Shown: piece after piece, positions 34,211 to 46,231 of the stretch
Position numbering within the stretch: the stretch's first letter is position 1
Layout of the letters: every line of letters starts with the position of its first letter
Assembly (NCBI GenBank): GCA_020072655.1
Contig: JAIQGH010000015.1
Span: forward strand, 1-53,045
Origin: Terriglobia bacterium
Lineage (GTDB): Bacteria; Acidobacteriota; Terriglobia; UBA7540
DNA length: 53,045 nucleotides
Reading direction: 5' to 3'
Notes under the pieces: generated by a model
Told to the model about the DNA's origin: nothing
The model's database searches: none
Seen by the model: the letters and a program-made list of their open reading frames with translations, nothing else
Translations under genes and position numbers: made by a program

Positions 34211-37400
<3,190 letters not shown>

Positions 37401-37476
37401 CAGCCTAGGTGGCCGGCCTGGGCCGTGGGCAGACATGCCTGTGGCATTAGGGTCACCGAGCTGACGAGGAAACGGT

Positions 37477-38325
37477 ATGAACGAACGGTCAACAATGAAG
37501 GGCGTGATTCTCGCTGGGGGGCTGGGAACGCGCCTCCTGCCGCTGACACGTGTGACGAACAAGCACCTGTTGCCCGTTTACGACAAGCCGATGGTCTTCT
37601 ATCCGATCCAAACGCTGGTAGACGCGGGGATGAGAGACATTTTGCTTGTGACGGGAGGGCAGGATGCCGGCGATTTTCTGCGTCTACTGGGCGACGGAAA
37701 AGACTTCGGCCTGAAGCATATCAACTACACGTACCAGGAAGGGGAAGGCGGAATTGCCGATGCGCTGCGCTTGGCGGAACATTTTGCGGACAAGCAGAAG
37801 ATCTGCGTTGTGCTGGGCGACAACCTGATTGAGACCAACATCCTGGCGGCTCGCGAGAGATTCGAAAAGCAGGAGCGCGGCGCCCATGTCATCCTCAAAG
37901 AGGTGTCCGACCCTGAGCGGTTCGGCGTTCCTGTTTTTGACAGCGACCGAATCATCCGCATCGAAGAAAAGCCGAAGCAGCCGAAATCGCGTTACGCGGT
38001 GACCGGGATTTACATGTACGATGGCACGGTTTTTGACCGCATCAAGAAGTTGAAGCCTTCCGCCAGGGGAGAATTCGAGATTACTGATGTCAACAACCAG
38101 TATCTGGAGGAGGGTACCCTGACCTACAGTATCCTGGACGGCTGGTGGACGGACGCCGGGACGTTCGAGTCTCTCCTGCGCGCCACGAATCTGGTCGCGC
38201 AAGGCGGTGCCAACAAACTGGGCTCCTTGCCTGCGAAGGCCGACACCCTCCCCGCAGCCACATCGAAGGGTTTGCGGGTGAGAACGCCGCGCAATCAGAA
38301 GTCAGGAGGGGGCCCTTCGATCTGA
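37477..38325 (+). CDS. rmlA: Glucose-1-phosphate thymidylyltransferase (RmlA-like)
   Basis: 282 residues. The nucleotidyltransferase signature GVILAGGLGTRLLPLT is at residues 8-23, then KHLLPVYDKPMVFYPI, GEGGIADALRLAEHF, the metal-binding VVLGDN, and the sugar-site segment GEFEITDVNNQYLEEG with GWWTDAGTFESL. It makes dTDP-glucose, the first step toward dTDP-L-rhamnose. It has a short RmlA core plus a ~30-residue basic extension (SKGLRVRTPRNQK) absent from most relatives. Start ATG 37477 has GAGGAAA upstream; ATG 37495 would remove six residues. It is the last gene of the plus-strand operon; its pathway partners rmlB and rmlD lie at 46232-48115, and no rmlC is present. Confidence 0.88.
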   Translation: MNERSTMKGVILAGGLGTRLLPLTRVTNKHLLPVYDKPMVFYPIQTLVDAGMRDILLVTGGQDAGDFLRLLGDGKDFGLKHINYTYQEGEGGIADALRLAEHFADKQKICVVLGDNLIETNILAARERFEKQERGAHVILKEVSDPERFGVPVFDSDRIIRIEEKPKQPKSRYAVTGIYMYDGTVFDRIKKLKPSARGEFEITDVNNQYLEEGTLTYSILDGWWTDAGTFESLLRATNLVAQGGANKLGSLPAKADTLPAATSKGLRVRTPRNQKSGGGPSI

Positions 38326-38395
38326 GGCGAAGCAGGGACAGGGTGATGGGTCTCGGAAGGGGCGGAGGCACGGTACAAATCGAGGGGTCCGTTAA

Positions 38396-38458
38396 ATGAG
38401 TAACAACGAAGTTGCGCCGGACCTCAAATGGATGGGAGTGAGCGTGCAGGCGAGTTGA
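38396..38458 (+). CDS. Possible 20-residue ORF after rmlA
   Basis: MSNNEVAPDLKWMGVSVQAS, ATG to TGA, with GAGGGG eight bases before the start. It lies alone in the 155-base gap between rmlA and the convergent FecR-like gene. The length and a good ribosome site are the only support; it could be chance. No homology can be stated. Confidence 0.25.
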   Translation: MSNNEVAPDLKWMGVSVQAS

Positions 38459-38480
38459 CCGCCGCGCCGCAGCGTGATGG

Positions 38481-39254
38481 TTATCGGGTCGGGCTTACCG
38501 TTCCACCGCCGCCGCCCCCCCCTCCACCTGCCAGTGCCGCCGCGGCCCCAGCTAGGCCGCCGCCCGCTACCGCCGCTACGACGGCAACCGAGGCTCCGGG
38601 GGACATCGTACCGATATGCCAGGGAGGCTTGGGCGGAGGCGCCGACACGGGTGGACTGGGTTGGTCGGGCGCCGGCCTGCTCTCCTCCTTTTCCTGGCCT
38701 GGAGTCGCGGGGACGCCCACTGCCGCGGCTGAGAGGGAGGCATACTTGCCTTCTTGAAGCTCGTACCGCAGGCCAGAAGCTTTTTCCGTAATCAGCACAT
38801 TCCCAAATCTCGCCGCCACTGTGGTCGATCGGTCAGGAAGCAGCGCCACCAGGTAGAGGGATTTCCCGCTCTCTGTGGGCTCGACGCGGTACTTCGGCGT
38901 TTCGACGCGAAGGGCGGCGCGTTCCTGCTTCAGAGTGATCACCGTCCCAGAGTCAAGATTGGCGACCAGGTGCCCCGCCGTATTCCGGAATCGCACTTGG
39001 GTTTCCTCACCTACGGCGGTGCGAACGCTGCCGGCGAAGTCCACGACCGCCCGGCCATCCTTCTCGGTGCGCACGAGGTCGTTGTCCAGCAGCGTGCCTT
39101 CAGCCGGCAGGGGAACGTCGCCCACCGAAGCTTTTGAGCAAACAATAACGTGGCCGAGCACGGGGGCCCCGCCCGGCAAGGCCATTCCTCCTCCCACGGC
39201 AAGTTGCATGGCCAGCACCGTTGAAATGATGACCTTTCCAATCGCTCTTGGCAT
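38481..39254 (-). CDS. FecR-domain protein with polyglycine C-terminus
   Basis: 257 residues from ATG 39254, with GGAGG seven bases upstream; the longer open frame is not coding. N-terminal signal/anchor (IGKVIISTVLAMQLAVGGGM), then a FecR-like beta domain about 35-160: GTLLDNDLVRTEKDGRAVVD, VRTAVGEETQVRFRN, then HLVANLDSGTVI. A Pro/Ala linker (RPAPDQPSPPVSAPPPK) and a hydrophobic Gly/Ala segment VAVVAAVAGGGLAGAAAA follow. The tail is nine glycines in a row followed by TVSPTR. The glycine tract is encoded partly by a run of eight G. The protein is probably exported, with its C-terminal segment in or near a membrane. Whether the SPTR end is a sorting signal is unknown. Confidence 0.7.
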   Translation of the reverse strand: MPRAIGKVIISTVLAMQLAVGGGMALPGGAPVLGHVIVCSKASVGDVPLPAEGTLLDNDLVRTEKDGRAVVDFAGSVRTAVGEETQVRFRNTAGHLVANLDSGTVITLKQERAALRVETPKYRVEPTESGKSLYLVALLPDRSTTVAARFGNVLITEKASGLRYELQEGKYASLSAAAVGVPATPGQEKEESRPAPDQPSPPVSAPPPKPPWHIGTMSPGASVAVVAAVAGGGLAGAAAALAGGGGGGGGGTVSPTR

Positions 39255-39360
39255 GGTGCCTCCTACAGTGAATCCTCGATAATGCCCCCGCCAAGCGAAG
39301 CTTGCGCAGCGTGATTCCCCGCGGCCTGGGGCATCAACTGGGATCCGCAACGCATTCCGC

Positions 39361-40672
39361 TTATTGCACTCCGCGTGATGACCTTTCCCCAGCAGGCCAT
39401 GCCTCCCGAGTACTGGCTGATGAACAGCGGGAAGCGACTGGCTGGGTGGCAATCGCCGCGCAAACCGCGAACCACGCGGCATTGGCAGGTATATGAAGAT
39501 TGAAATCACCCACACTATGAACGAGAAGCCCGCAGCACCCGGCAGCCGCGCCCAACTGGATCCAACCGACCTCGTTCGCCAGTCGTTCGCCAAGCCGACC
39601 GAATGCCAGGCGGGAAAACATGGCGAGCGCCGCTGCGATCAGGATCCCCCCCACCGCTCCCGTTTCCGCAAGCGCTTCGGCATAGTCGTTGTGGGCGTGA
39701 TCCCACAGCAAATCCGTGGCAAAACTTTGATACCGGGGATAGGCAACCGCAAAACTCCCCAGCCCAACGCCCATCCAGGGATGATCCGCAATGATGCGGA
39801 TCGAATCACGACTCACGAGCCATCGCTCCGCGAAGGTTGCTTCGGGGTGGGTGGAGATCTCGGCCACAGTCGCCAGTCGTTTCGCCACCTGGCCCGGATC
39901 GATTAGGAAGAACAATGCCGCCGAGGCCGCCCCCCCTAGCACAATCGGCGCCCACAGGGAGAGGGCTTTTCCGCGGGGCCGACCCCGGGCGAGGATCGCG
40001 CCCAGGATCACGGTCTCAGCGAGCAGGGCGAGGAAGCCGCCTCTCGACCCGGAAAGCCGCCGCAATCGGGATCAGCATCTCCATCAGGCCGGGGTAATGA
40101 TTGCGGTTCGCGTAAGGGCCGAACGGGGACATCGAAGCCGTTTGGACTTCCCAATAAATCAGCCCCCCGCTTGAGAAGTACTGGATGATGGCGAGCACGG
40201 ATAACGCGAACATGAATACGGTGACCACTGCCACGAATCGTCGCCAGGCTGACTTGGTGGCTTCGCTGAAAACCTGCACCGCCGCGAAGAACAGCAGAAC
40301 ATCTGTCGCCAACTTAATGAGGGCCTCTCGCGACGAAATCCTGTCCATGTTGTGGCCCGAGTAGAATTGAACCGCCGCCAGAGTAAGGAAGAAGGTGCAG
40401 GGCAAATAAAGCGGAGACCACGCGATCTTCACACGACGGCCTTTGACCTGTTGCCTTCCCCAAAGAATCAGCAAAACGACGGCAAGCACCGCCAACCCGC
40501 CCCACGCCCAGGGCAGCACTCCGCCGAGAGGCAGCGGAGCAGCCAGAAGACCGGCCAACAGAACGACTCGCACAGAGGTACTATTCCCTGGGTTAACTCG
40601 AGCCGCTTGAATCCCGGCTGGAAGCTCGTGACGAATTTCAATTGTGTTTAGAGCGCTTGTCATTGCATGCAA
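39361..40672 (-). pseudogene. O-antigen ligase family gene, frameshifted with internal deletion
   Basis: Two overlapping frames make one gene. The first (40672 down to about 40040) starts MHAMTSALNTIEIRHELPAG, has five to six membrane helices and reaches YANRNHYPGLMEMLIPIAAA before ending at TGA. The second continues with SGSRGGFLALLAETVILGAI, DHAHNDYAEALAETGAVGGI and HSVGDFNLHIPANAAW, ending at 39361. In the intact relative at 48197-49588 the two parts are joined by more sequence, so a deletion plus frame change near 40040-40060 has broken the gene. The periplasmic HxxNDY loop and the helices otherwise look like a ligase/polymerase of the WaaL type. It overlaps the TPR gene by 13 bases. Confidence 0.8.
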
Positions 40673-42066
40673 ACCTGGCGTGTCGAATCCATTCCGCTGT
40701 GCGGCCCTGTGACGACCAGGGAAACAGCGTCAAGCCAGAATCGTCCGGAGATTTCCATCGGGAATACGCGGCTCCGCGCACGCCACACGGCAAGCCGGAC
40801 CAGGCGGGTGTCACGCCCAGCGGAGAACGTCAACCCGACGGGGTGCCAGTCGGTTGTGCCAAGCACCGGCGGGGTTGAGATATTCAGGCGTTCCGGTGAC
40901 TCGGCATCGACAATCCTCAGGCGTGGGCCGCTGTCAGAAGTAATGCCTTCGGACCGGACGAAGGCCTCAAGCCGGTATTCGCGGCACGGCTCGACCGGAA
41001 CCAACTGATAAAGAATTTCATATTCCTCGTTGTGCTTTACGGTGAAGTCGACTCGAGCCGATTTCGCGCCATGGAACGCTGCGGGCGCCTGAGAATCCGT
41101 GACAACGAAAGGCATCTGCGTGAGGCGCCAATCGAAACCCGCGTTGAGCGGAGCTTGCTCAAGGTCCCCATTAAAGACTGCATTGTCGGGACTAGGCGAG
41201 GTAGGACGCGCGATAACCTGCCATTTCAGCAGGTCCCTCCAGACTGAAATCGCCTCATTCACGCGGTTACCTGCAATCAGTCCGTCGATATAAGGCTGCA
41301 CGGTGGGAAACGTGATTTTGGTTTTTGACGCCTTCGATTCGAATTGTCGCCACATTTTGAAAGCGTCATCGTATTCGCCGCACCGGCGGAGGAAGTCAAC
41401 ATAGGCCAGCACCAGCCCCGGCGAAGCATCGAGCGGCATGACATGTTCTGAAACCAGGCGAAAATCACCCGCAGCCCGGAGGCAAAGCCGAAAGACGGGT
41501 TCGGAACGGGTTGGGCTCAGTTCGAGCACGCGTCGAAAATGGTTCCATGCGGCCTCGTTTTGCCCGGCACGCAAGTAGAAGTTCCCGGCTCTCCACCAAT
41601 AGTCGGGGCTCATGGGGCGCCGTTCGAGGGCGTGGTGGAAGGCGTCCTGCGCTGCGCGGGTTTCTCCCCTGCTCTCCAGGGCGGCAGCCACTCCCAGCCA
41701 GTATGGGCCGCTGTTCGGACTCAACTCGGCAGCCTTGCGCAGATGTTCGATCGCCATTGCCGAATCTGCTTTCTCCAAAGAAAACAACTGCAGGACCCCG
41801 AGCCGGAAGTGCAGCGCAGGGTGAGATGGGTCGAGTCCAATGGCTCTTACAAGCCATAGGCTGTTTTCGGAATTAGCAAGCGTTTCTGCGGCTGCGGCTT
41901 TTCCACCAATGTAGAGCAGCGGCAGGCCCGCGAGCGCTAGCGCCGCCAGGAAGACGCACGCATCAATCTTTGTCTTCAGCTCAAACTCTATGCCGGCTGG
42001 TGAGAACACTCGAATGAGGCGGCGCCTGGCAGCTGACGAAAACTCTTTTACAGTCTCGAACTTCAC
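40660..42066 (-). CDS. Membrane-anchored TPR protein with jelly-roll C-terminus
   Basis: 468 residues. A basic N-terminus and a single helix at about 35-53 (ACVFLAALALAGLPLLYIGG) anchor it in the inner membrane. Tetratricopeptide repeats run from about 65 to 200 (DPSHPALHFRLGVLQLFSL, AELSPNSGPYWLGVAAALES, RPMSPDYWWRAGNFYLRAG). From about 302 a beta-sandwich of carbohydrate-binding type begins: NGDLEQAPLNAGFDWRL, ITSDSGPRLRI, WLDAVSL. The soluble parts should face the periplasm. It overlaps the broken O-antigen ligase by 13 bases and follows the Wzc-like gene. The paralogue at 49630-50934 also neighbours a ligase, so a supporting role in ligation or polymerisation is plausible, but it is inference. 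Confidence 0.75.
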   Translation of the reverse strand: MKFETVKEFSSAARRRLIRVFSPAGIEFELKTKIDACVFLAALALAGLPLLYIGGKAAAAETLANSENSLWLVRAIGLDPSHPALHFRLGVLQLFSLEKADSAMAIEHLRKAAELSPNSGPYWLGVAAALESRGETRAAQDAFHHALERRPMSPDYWWRAGNFYLRAGQNEAAWNHFRRVLELSPTRSEPVFRLCLRAAGDFRLVSEHVMPLDASPGLVLAYVDFLRRCGEYDDAFKMWRQFESKASKTKITFPTVQPYIDGLIAGNRVNEAISVWRDLLKWQVIARPTSPSPDNAVFNGDLEQAPLNAGFDWRLTQMPFVVTDSQAPAAFHGAKSARVDFTVKHNEEYEILYQLVPVEPCREYRLEAFVRSEGITSDSGPRLRIVDAESPERLNISTPPVLGTTDWHPVGLTFSAGRDTRLVRLAVWRARSRVFPMEISGRFWLDAVSLVVTGPHSGMDSTRQVCMQ

Positions 42067-42105
42067 AAAGATATCTCGTGCTCGGCAGGTTTGGCCGCGC
42101 CGTGG

Positions 42106-44397
42106 CTATATTTGAGGGTGCGCACCATTGTTCCCCCCGCCATTCGACGGTGGGACCAGCGCCGAAACCTCGTCTTCCTCGTAGTGTTCGTAGTACCCCG
42201 AATCGTAGGAACCGTAATAGTAGGAGTCTGTGTTGCGAGAGTTAGCACGGTTCAGAACCACGCCCATGATTTTCGCGCCCGCACTTTCCAGTGTCTTGTG
42301 GGCGCGGGTAAGGGCGGTGCGGGTCGTAATCCCGAGTTGAGCGACCATAATCGTGGCGTCAACGAGCGTCGAGAGAATCGTTGCATCCGTCACCAGCAGG
42401 GATGGAGGGGAATCCACGATGACGTGGTCGAATCTGCGCCGCAAGCGGCGCAGCAACTCCTCCATACAGGACGAGGAAAGCAAGTCGGCGGGGTTGGGAG
42501 GGCGCGGGCCGGCGGCCAAAACGGACAGGTTGGGCAGCCCCTCGACTTGAGAAAGTGATTCGTCGAGGCTGCTGGTGCCAGTCAGAACACTGCTCAGGCC
42601 CTTGTCCCCTGTCAAGCCCAGCGGGCGGGCGATGCCTGGCTTGCGCAAATCTGCATCCACCAGCAGCACGCGGGCGCCGCGCTGGGCCAGCGCGAAGGTA
42701 AGATTCAAAGCGGTGCAGGTCTTGCCTTCTGCGGGCTGCGGACTGGTGACGAGGAGCACCTGCGGCGGGCGGGGCGCCATCGACAGCAGTACGGCGGTGC
42801 GAAGTGAGCGATAACACTCCGCCACCAGCGAAGTGGGCTGGTGTAACACGGCCAATTCCACGTGCCCGTTTGGCGAAGGCTTCGATCCATTCTGTTTCAA
42901 GCTCCGGGCTGGGCGAGTGCCGTTTAAGGGAGCCTCGGGTATGATCGCGAGCGCCGGGCATGCCGTGAGCCTTTCCACGTCGTCGGCACTCTTCACCGAG
43001 GTGTCAAGCTCCTCTTGCATGAACACCAGCGCGATCCCCAGAATCAGTCCGGCGATCAGTCCGACAATGATGTTCAAGAGCTTCTTGGGGCGGGCGGGAA
43101 TCGAGGGCGGCAAGGCTGGATCCACAATGTGGATGTTCGTGGCCCGCAGGCCGGAGGACACCGTCGCATCCTTCAGCCGCTGCAACAGGCTTTCGTAGAG
43201 TTGCTGATTGGTTTCGAATTCGCGCTTGAGGATATTGTGTTGGATCAAGAGCTGATTGAGTTTGCCGACTTCCGCCTTTTCCGCAGTCACAGCCTCTTCC
43301 AGTAATCTCTGCCGACCCTGTGCGGCCGTGTAATCGTCGCAGATTCTGCTGACCACCCGCTTCCGCTCGCGATCGATCAGGGATTGCATTTCGTTCACCT
43401 GATCGCGCAGTCGTACAACTTTGGGGAAGTTAGGCCCGTACTGGCCCAGGGCATCAACGTACCCGGACTTGAGATCAGCCTGCTTTTCTTCCAGCCGCTG
43501 CAGGAGTTGGTTCTGGGCAAGCAAAGCCGCCTGGTTCTCGTTGGTGCGGACCAGTTCGTAAAGAGATTCCTTCTCCAGGCGGTCGCTCTGGGCAACGGTC
43601 AGATCGCGCGTAAGGTCCGCCAGCCTCTGCTCCGCCACATTTTGCTTGTCGCCGACATTGACAATCGACGATTGCCGCTCATAATCGACCAGAGCCTGCT
43701 GCGATTCTTCGACTTTGGCCTTCAGCTCGTCCAGTTGCTGTTCCATCCAGCCAGACACCTGCCGGGTGGCGTCGTACTTTTTCCGGAAGTTATACTCGAT
43801 GTAATTGTTGATCAGATTATTCACGACCTGCGCCGCGAGCTGTGAATCGGTGCTCTCGAAGCTCACTTCGATGAGGCGACTGCGGGCCACGCGGTTGACC
43901 GTTAAATCACCGTCGAAAGCTTTGATCTGGTTGGTCTCGAGTGCGAGGCGAGGATCACCGCTTTTGCGGTCCGGGGGATGTACATTGCGCGAGAACGCCA
44001 GATTATCTCCCAGCCGAAGCTGCTGGATCGTGCGCCAGGCCAGTTGATCGCTCTGGATGACCTTGACCTGTGTTTCGACGAACAGTTCATCGGTAGGAAG
44101 GGTTCGGTCGAAATCACTGAGCGACTGGATGGTGGGGGTCTCGGTTTCGATCTCGACGCGCCCTACTGCCCGGTAAACGGGCTCCATCTTGAACGAGATG
44201 ACCGTGACGAGCGTCGTGACCACGATGAGCACGGTCAGCACTGGCCCGCGGCGCTTGCGAAGAACATTCCAGTAAGCTCGCAGGTAGGCGTAGCCATCCG
44301 ACCTCTCAGGTTCGATCGCAACCGCCGCACTGCTCCTGTACGTCGGCGCTAAGGGGTCACGAGGTTCGATAGGCACGATTTCTGAGTTGTCAGACAT
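42106..44397 (-). CDS. Polysaccharide co-polymerase and tyrosine autokinase (Wzc-like), second copy
   Basis: 763 residues, same architecture as the 23941-26253 protein. First membrane helix near residues 55-70 (GPVLTVLIVVTTLVTVI), Wzz domain, coiled coil to about 430, second helix after PARPKKLLNIIVGLIAGLIL. Kinase motifs: Walker A QPAEGKTC (about 555-562), Walker A' LLVDADLRKP, Walker B VIVDSPPSLL. The C-terminal tail is tyrosine-rich (TDSYYYGSYDSGYYEHY) followed by an acidic and asparagine-rich end. All residues needed for activity are present, so it should phosphorylate its own tail. It lies between the Wza-like gene (45 bases upstream) and the TPR gene and forms a second export unit. Confidence 0.93.
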   Translation of the reverse strand: MSDNSEIVPIEPRDPLAPTYRSSAAVAIEPERSDGYAYLRAYWNVLRKRRGPVLTVLIVVTTLVTVISFKMEPVYRAVGRVEIETETPTIQSLSDFDRTLPTDELFVETQVKVIQSDQLAWRTIQQLRLGDNLAFSRNVHPPDRKSGDPRLALETNQIKAFDGDLTVNRVARSRLIEVSFESTDSQLAAQVVNNLINNYIEYNFRKKYDATRQVSGWMEQQLDELKAKVEESQQALVDYERQSSIVNVGDKQNVAEQRLADLTRDLTVAQSDRLEKESLYELVRTNENQAALLAQNQLLQRLEEKQADLKSGYVDALGQYGPNFPKVVRLRDQVNEMQSLIDRERKRVVSRICDDYTAAQGRQRLLEEAVTAEKAEVGKLNQLLIQHNILKREFETNQQLYESLLQRLKDATVSSGLRATNIHIVDPALPPSIPARPKKLLNIIVGLIAGLILGIALVFMQEELDTSVKSADDVERLTACPALAIIPEAPLNGTRPARSLKQNGSKPSPNGHVELAVLHQPTSLVAECYRSLRTAVLLSMAPRPPQVLLVTSPQPAEGKTCTALNLTFALAQRGARVLLVDADLRKPGIARPLGLTGDKGLSSVLTGTSSLDESLSQVEGLPNLSVLAAGPRPPNPADLLSSSCMEELLRRLRRRFDHVIVDSPPSLLVTDATILSTLVDATIMVAQLGITTRTALTRAHKTLESAGAKIMGVVLNRANSRNTDSYYYGSYDSGYYEHYEEDEVSALVPPSNGGGNNGAHPQI

Positions 44398-44442
44398 GCG
44401 TTCAGCTCGCTAACTTCTGCCGGCACGACTCGTCCTGGCAGA

Positions 44443-45471
44443 CTAACGGTGCCAGATGATGATTCCGGTGGTTGCCTGCACCGCCGCTTCCGCGAGGCGG
44501 CTCAACGCCTTCTGGCCCGGGCTGTCGGGAACGAAAAGAATATCGCCTGGCTGCATCGAGGGGTCGAGCGCGCGGCGCGCGAGAACCTTTTTCAGATCTA
44601 CGGGAATCTCTTCGTGGCCTTCCGGAGAACGCGGATTCTTTCGAATGATGACCGCCTTGCCGCGAATCGCCGTGGACTTCAGATCCTGCGCCAGCGCCAC
44701 GGCCTTGAGCACCGTGATGTCTTCATGATCATCGCTCATCGGAAACCCGCCGGGGCGGTTCACCGCGCCGACTACATAGATGACTCCGGCACGCTGGACC
44801 GTGACCCGGTCGCCGGGGTAGATCTCCACATTGAGCGCGGGGTCACCGGTTTCCATCAGACCCTTCAGGTCCACGGCCGTGGTCCGAAGCGCGGGATCCG
44901 CTGTTTGCTCGCCTCCCGCAGAAGGCTGCAACAGGAGCCGGCGCAGGGCAATCTCCCCTCGCGTGATGATGACGGTGTTTCCCGCTTCCGGTGCCAAGCC
45001 TTCCGCCTGAGAAAGAACATCCAGCAGAGTGGTCCGACCGAAAACCTGGTAGATTTGTGGTTTCTTGACAGCGCCCGTGACCGCGACGGAGTGCAATCGT
45101 GATTCCTTCACTTCCACATTGACCTGCGGGTTGCTCAGTATTCCCGCGCTGCGCAGTTCTGTGGCGATAGCTTCTGAAAGCTGCACGGGCGTCATGCCCG
45201 CTGCCTCGATGGGCTTCGGCAGCAGTGGGAACACAATGAATCCACTCGGGCTGACTCTATACGGGCGCGACATCTGGGGAACGTCGAAAACAACAATTTC
45301 CAGCAGATCATCGGGTGTGATCAAGAAGTCGGAGTTGGCCGAAACGGCATTTGCGCCTGTATTGGAGAGAGTGCCGCCGGTAGGCTTCACGGCTGCGCCT
45401 TGGTCTGAGGCAGCATGGAGATTCAGTGCCAAAATCACTCCGGCAATCCAAAACATGCGTCGCATACTCAT
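44443..45471 (-). CDS. Polysaccharide export protein (Wza-like), second copy
   Basis: 342 residues from ATG 45471 (MSMRRMFWIAGVILALNLHA), which gives a signal peptide of about 20 residues; the longer open frame is low-complexity arginine-rich readthrough and is not coding. SDFLITPDDLLEIVVFDVPQ is the export domain; the SLBB repeats are HSVAVTGAVKKPQIYQVFGR and VIYVVGAVNRPGGFPMSDDH. The C-terminus AAVQATTGIIIWHR matches the end of the 22773-23906 protein in pattern (A-A-x-x-A-T, then GIIIW and a basic end). It is paired with the Wzc-like gene 45 bases downstream. No lipobox cysteine is visible. It follows the PilZ gene by 113 bases. Confidence 0.9.
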   Translation of the reverse strand: MSMRRMFWIAGVILALNLHAASDQGAAVKPTGGTLSNTGANAVSANSDFLITPDDLLEIVVFDVPQMSRPYRVSPSGFIVFPLLPKPIEAAGMTPVQLSEAIATELRSAGILSNPQVNVEVKESRLHSVAVTGAVKKPQIYQVFGRTTLLDVLSQAEGLAPEAGNTVIITRGEIALRRLLLQPSAGGEQTADPALRTTAVDLKGLMETGDPALNVEIYPGDRVTVQRAGVIYVVGAVNRPGGFPMSDDHEDITVLKAVALAQDLKSTAIRGKAVIIRKNPRSPEGHEEIPVDLKKVLARRALDPSMQPGDILFVPDSPGQKALSRLAEAAVQATTGIIIWHR

Positions 45472-45584
45472 CCTGCCATTCGAATGTCCATGGCCATTGC
45501 GCTGGAGAGGGTCAGCCGAGCGCCGACCCGTTCCTCCGCCCAGCCGCGGCAAATATCTCTTGGCGTACATTCTCCGCCTTGTGC

Positions 45585-45983
45585 TTAAGAAGCGCCTCCG
45601 CCTCCGTTGCCGTTTCTCGAAGGCGATGCCGTCGGCCGCAGAGTGAGAAGCTCTCCCATATCTTGCCGGAGAATCCGGCCACTGCGCCGGAACTGCACCG
45701 CCACCTCGTAAACGGGCTGGTCGTCCGCCCGTTGCACGATGCCCTCGAACTGCACGGTCGTAACCTTCTGCTTCGCGTCGCGGAAGTGGGCGTGCAGCAC
45801 GACCCGTGAACCTTCTGCCAGATGTTGTCCCACTTGCAGCCTGGCGCCGCCCATTCCGATGTCGAGCAAGTGACCGGGAACCAGTGACCCGACGCGTCCA
45901 CGGCTGGATATCTTGAGCATAACGGGACAACCAATCCTTAACCGCTTCCACTCCCGCTTTTCATCAGCTTTTGAAGAACCCAT
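45585..45983 (-). CDS. PilZ-domain protein
   Basis: 132 residues from ATG 45983 (MGSSKADEKREWKRLRIGCP); the open frame further upstream lacks coding character. The c-di-GMP-binding PilZ pattern is visible: REWKR supplies RxxxR and DIGMGG the D/NxSxxG position, with Gly in place of Ser. Remaining strands VQFEGIVQRADDQPVYEVAV and the basic, glycine-rich tail fit a single PilZ beta barrel. It should bind c-di-GMP and relay it to a partner. It is first in a minus-strand unit with the second Wza/Wzc pair, which suggests control of export by c-di-GMP. Affinity may be altered by the Ser to Gly change. Confidence 0.75.
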   Translation of the reverse strand: MGSSKADEKREWKRLRIGCPVMLKISSRGRVGSLVPGHLLDIGMGGARLQVGQHLAEGSRVVLHAHFRDAKQKVTTVQFEGIVQRADDQPVYEVAVQFRRSGRILRQDMGELLTLRPTASPSRNGNGGGGAS

Positions 45984-46110
45984 TAGTTCGACTCGCAGTC
46001 TTGGATAAGCCGAAATTCTGCGGGACGGTGGCGGTCGCTGACAATACGCTGTTGGTATGAATCCCCGGCAACCGTTCGGAGGAGGCGGGTGAGAAAGACC
46101 GGGTGGGAAA

Positions 46111-46120
46111 GGGTTAACCC
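46111..46120. promoter_or_regulatory. Perfect 10-base palindrome in the divergent region
   Basis: GGGTTAACCC, fully symmetrical, midway between the divergent PilZ and rmlB genes. Could be an operator; too short to be certain. Confidence 0.25.
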
Positions 46121-46156
46121 ATTCCGCCGATGTCGGCCAATCCTGGCAACTACTTG

Positions 46157-46186
46157 TTGAAATGCGAACCAACGGATGTATATTAT
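46157..46186 (+). promoter_or_regulatory. Candidate sigma-70 promoter for rmlB
   Basis: TTGAAA (46157-46162) and, after 16 bases, TATATT (46179-46184), or after 18 bases TATTAT (46181-46186). Both spacings are acceptable and the hexamers are close to consensus. The start codon TTG 46232 is about 40 bases downstream of the expected transcript start, with CAGGA between. Confidence 0.45.
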
Positions 46187-46231
46187 CCGGCGATAAGCAG
46201 TCTGATGGATTTACACAGGACGTGAAAAGTA

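Noticed and set aside
39255-39593. 113-residue N-terminal extension of the FecR-like frame
   Set aside because: No coding pattern; ATG 39254 has a good ribosome site and a signal/anchor sequence.
45472-45951. 160-residue N-terminal extension of the second Wza-like frame
   Set aside because: Arginine-rich readthrough that overlaps the PilZ gene; the signal peptide begins at 45471.
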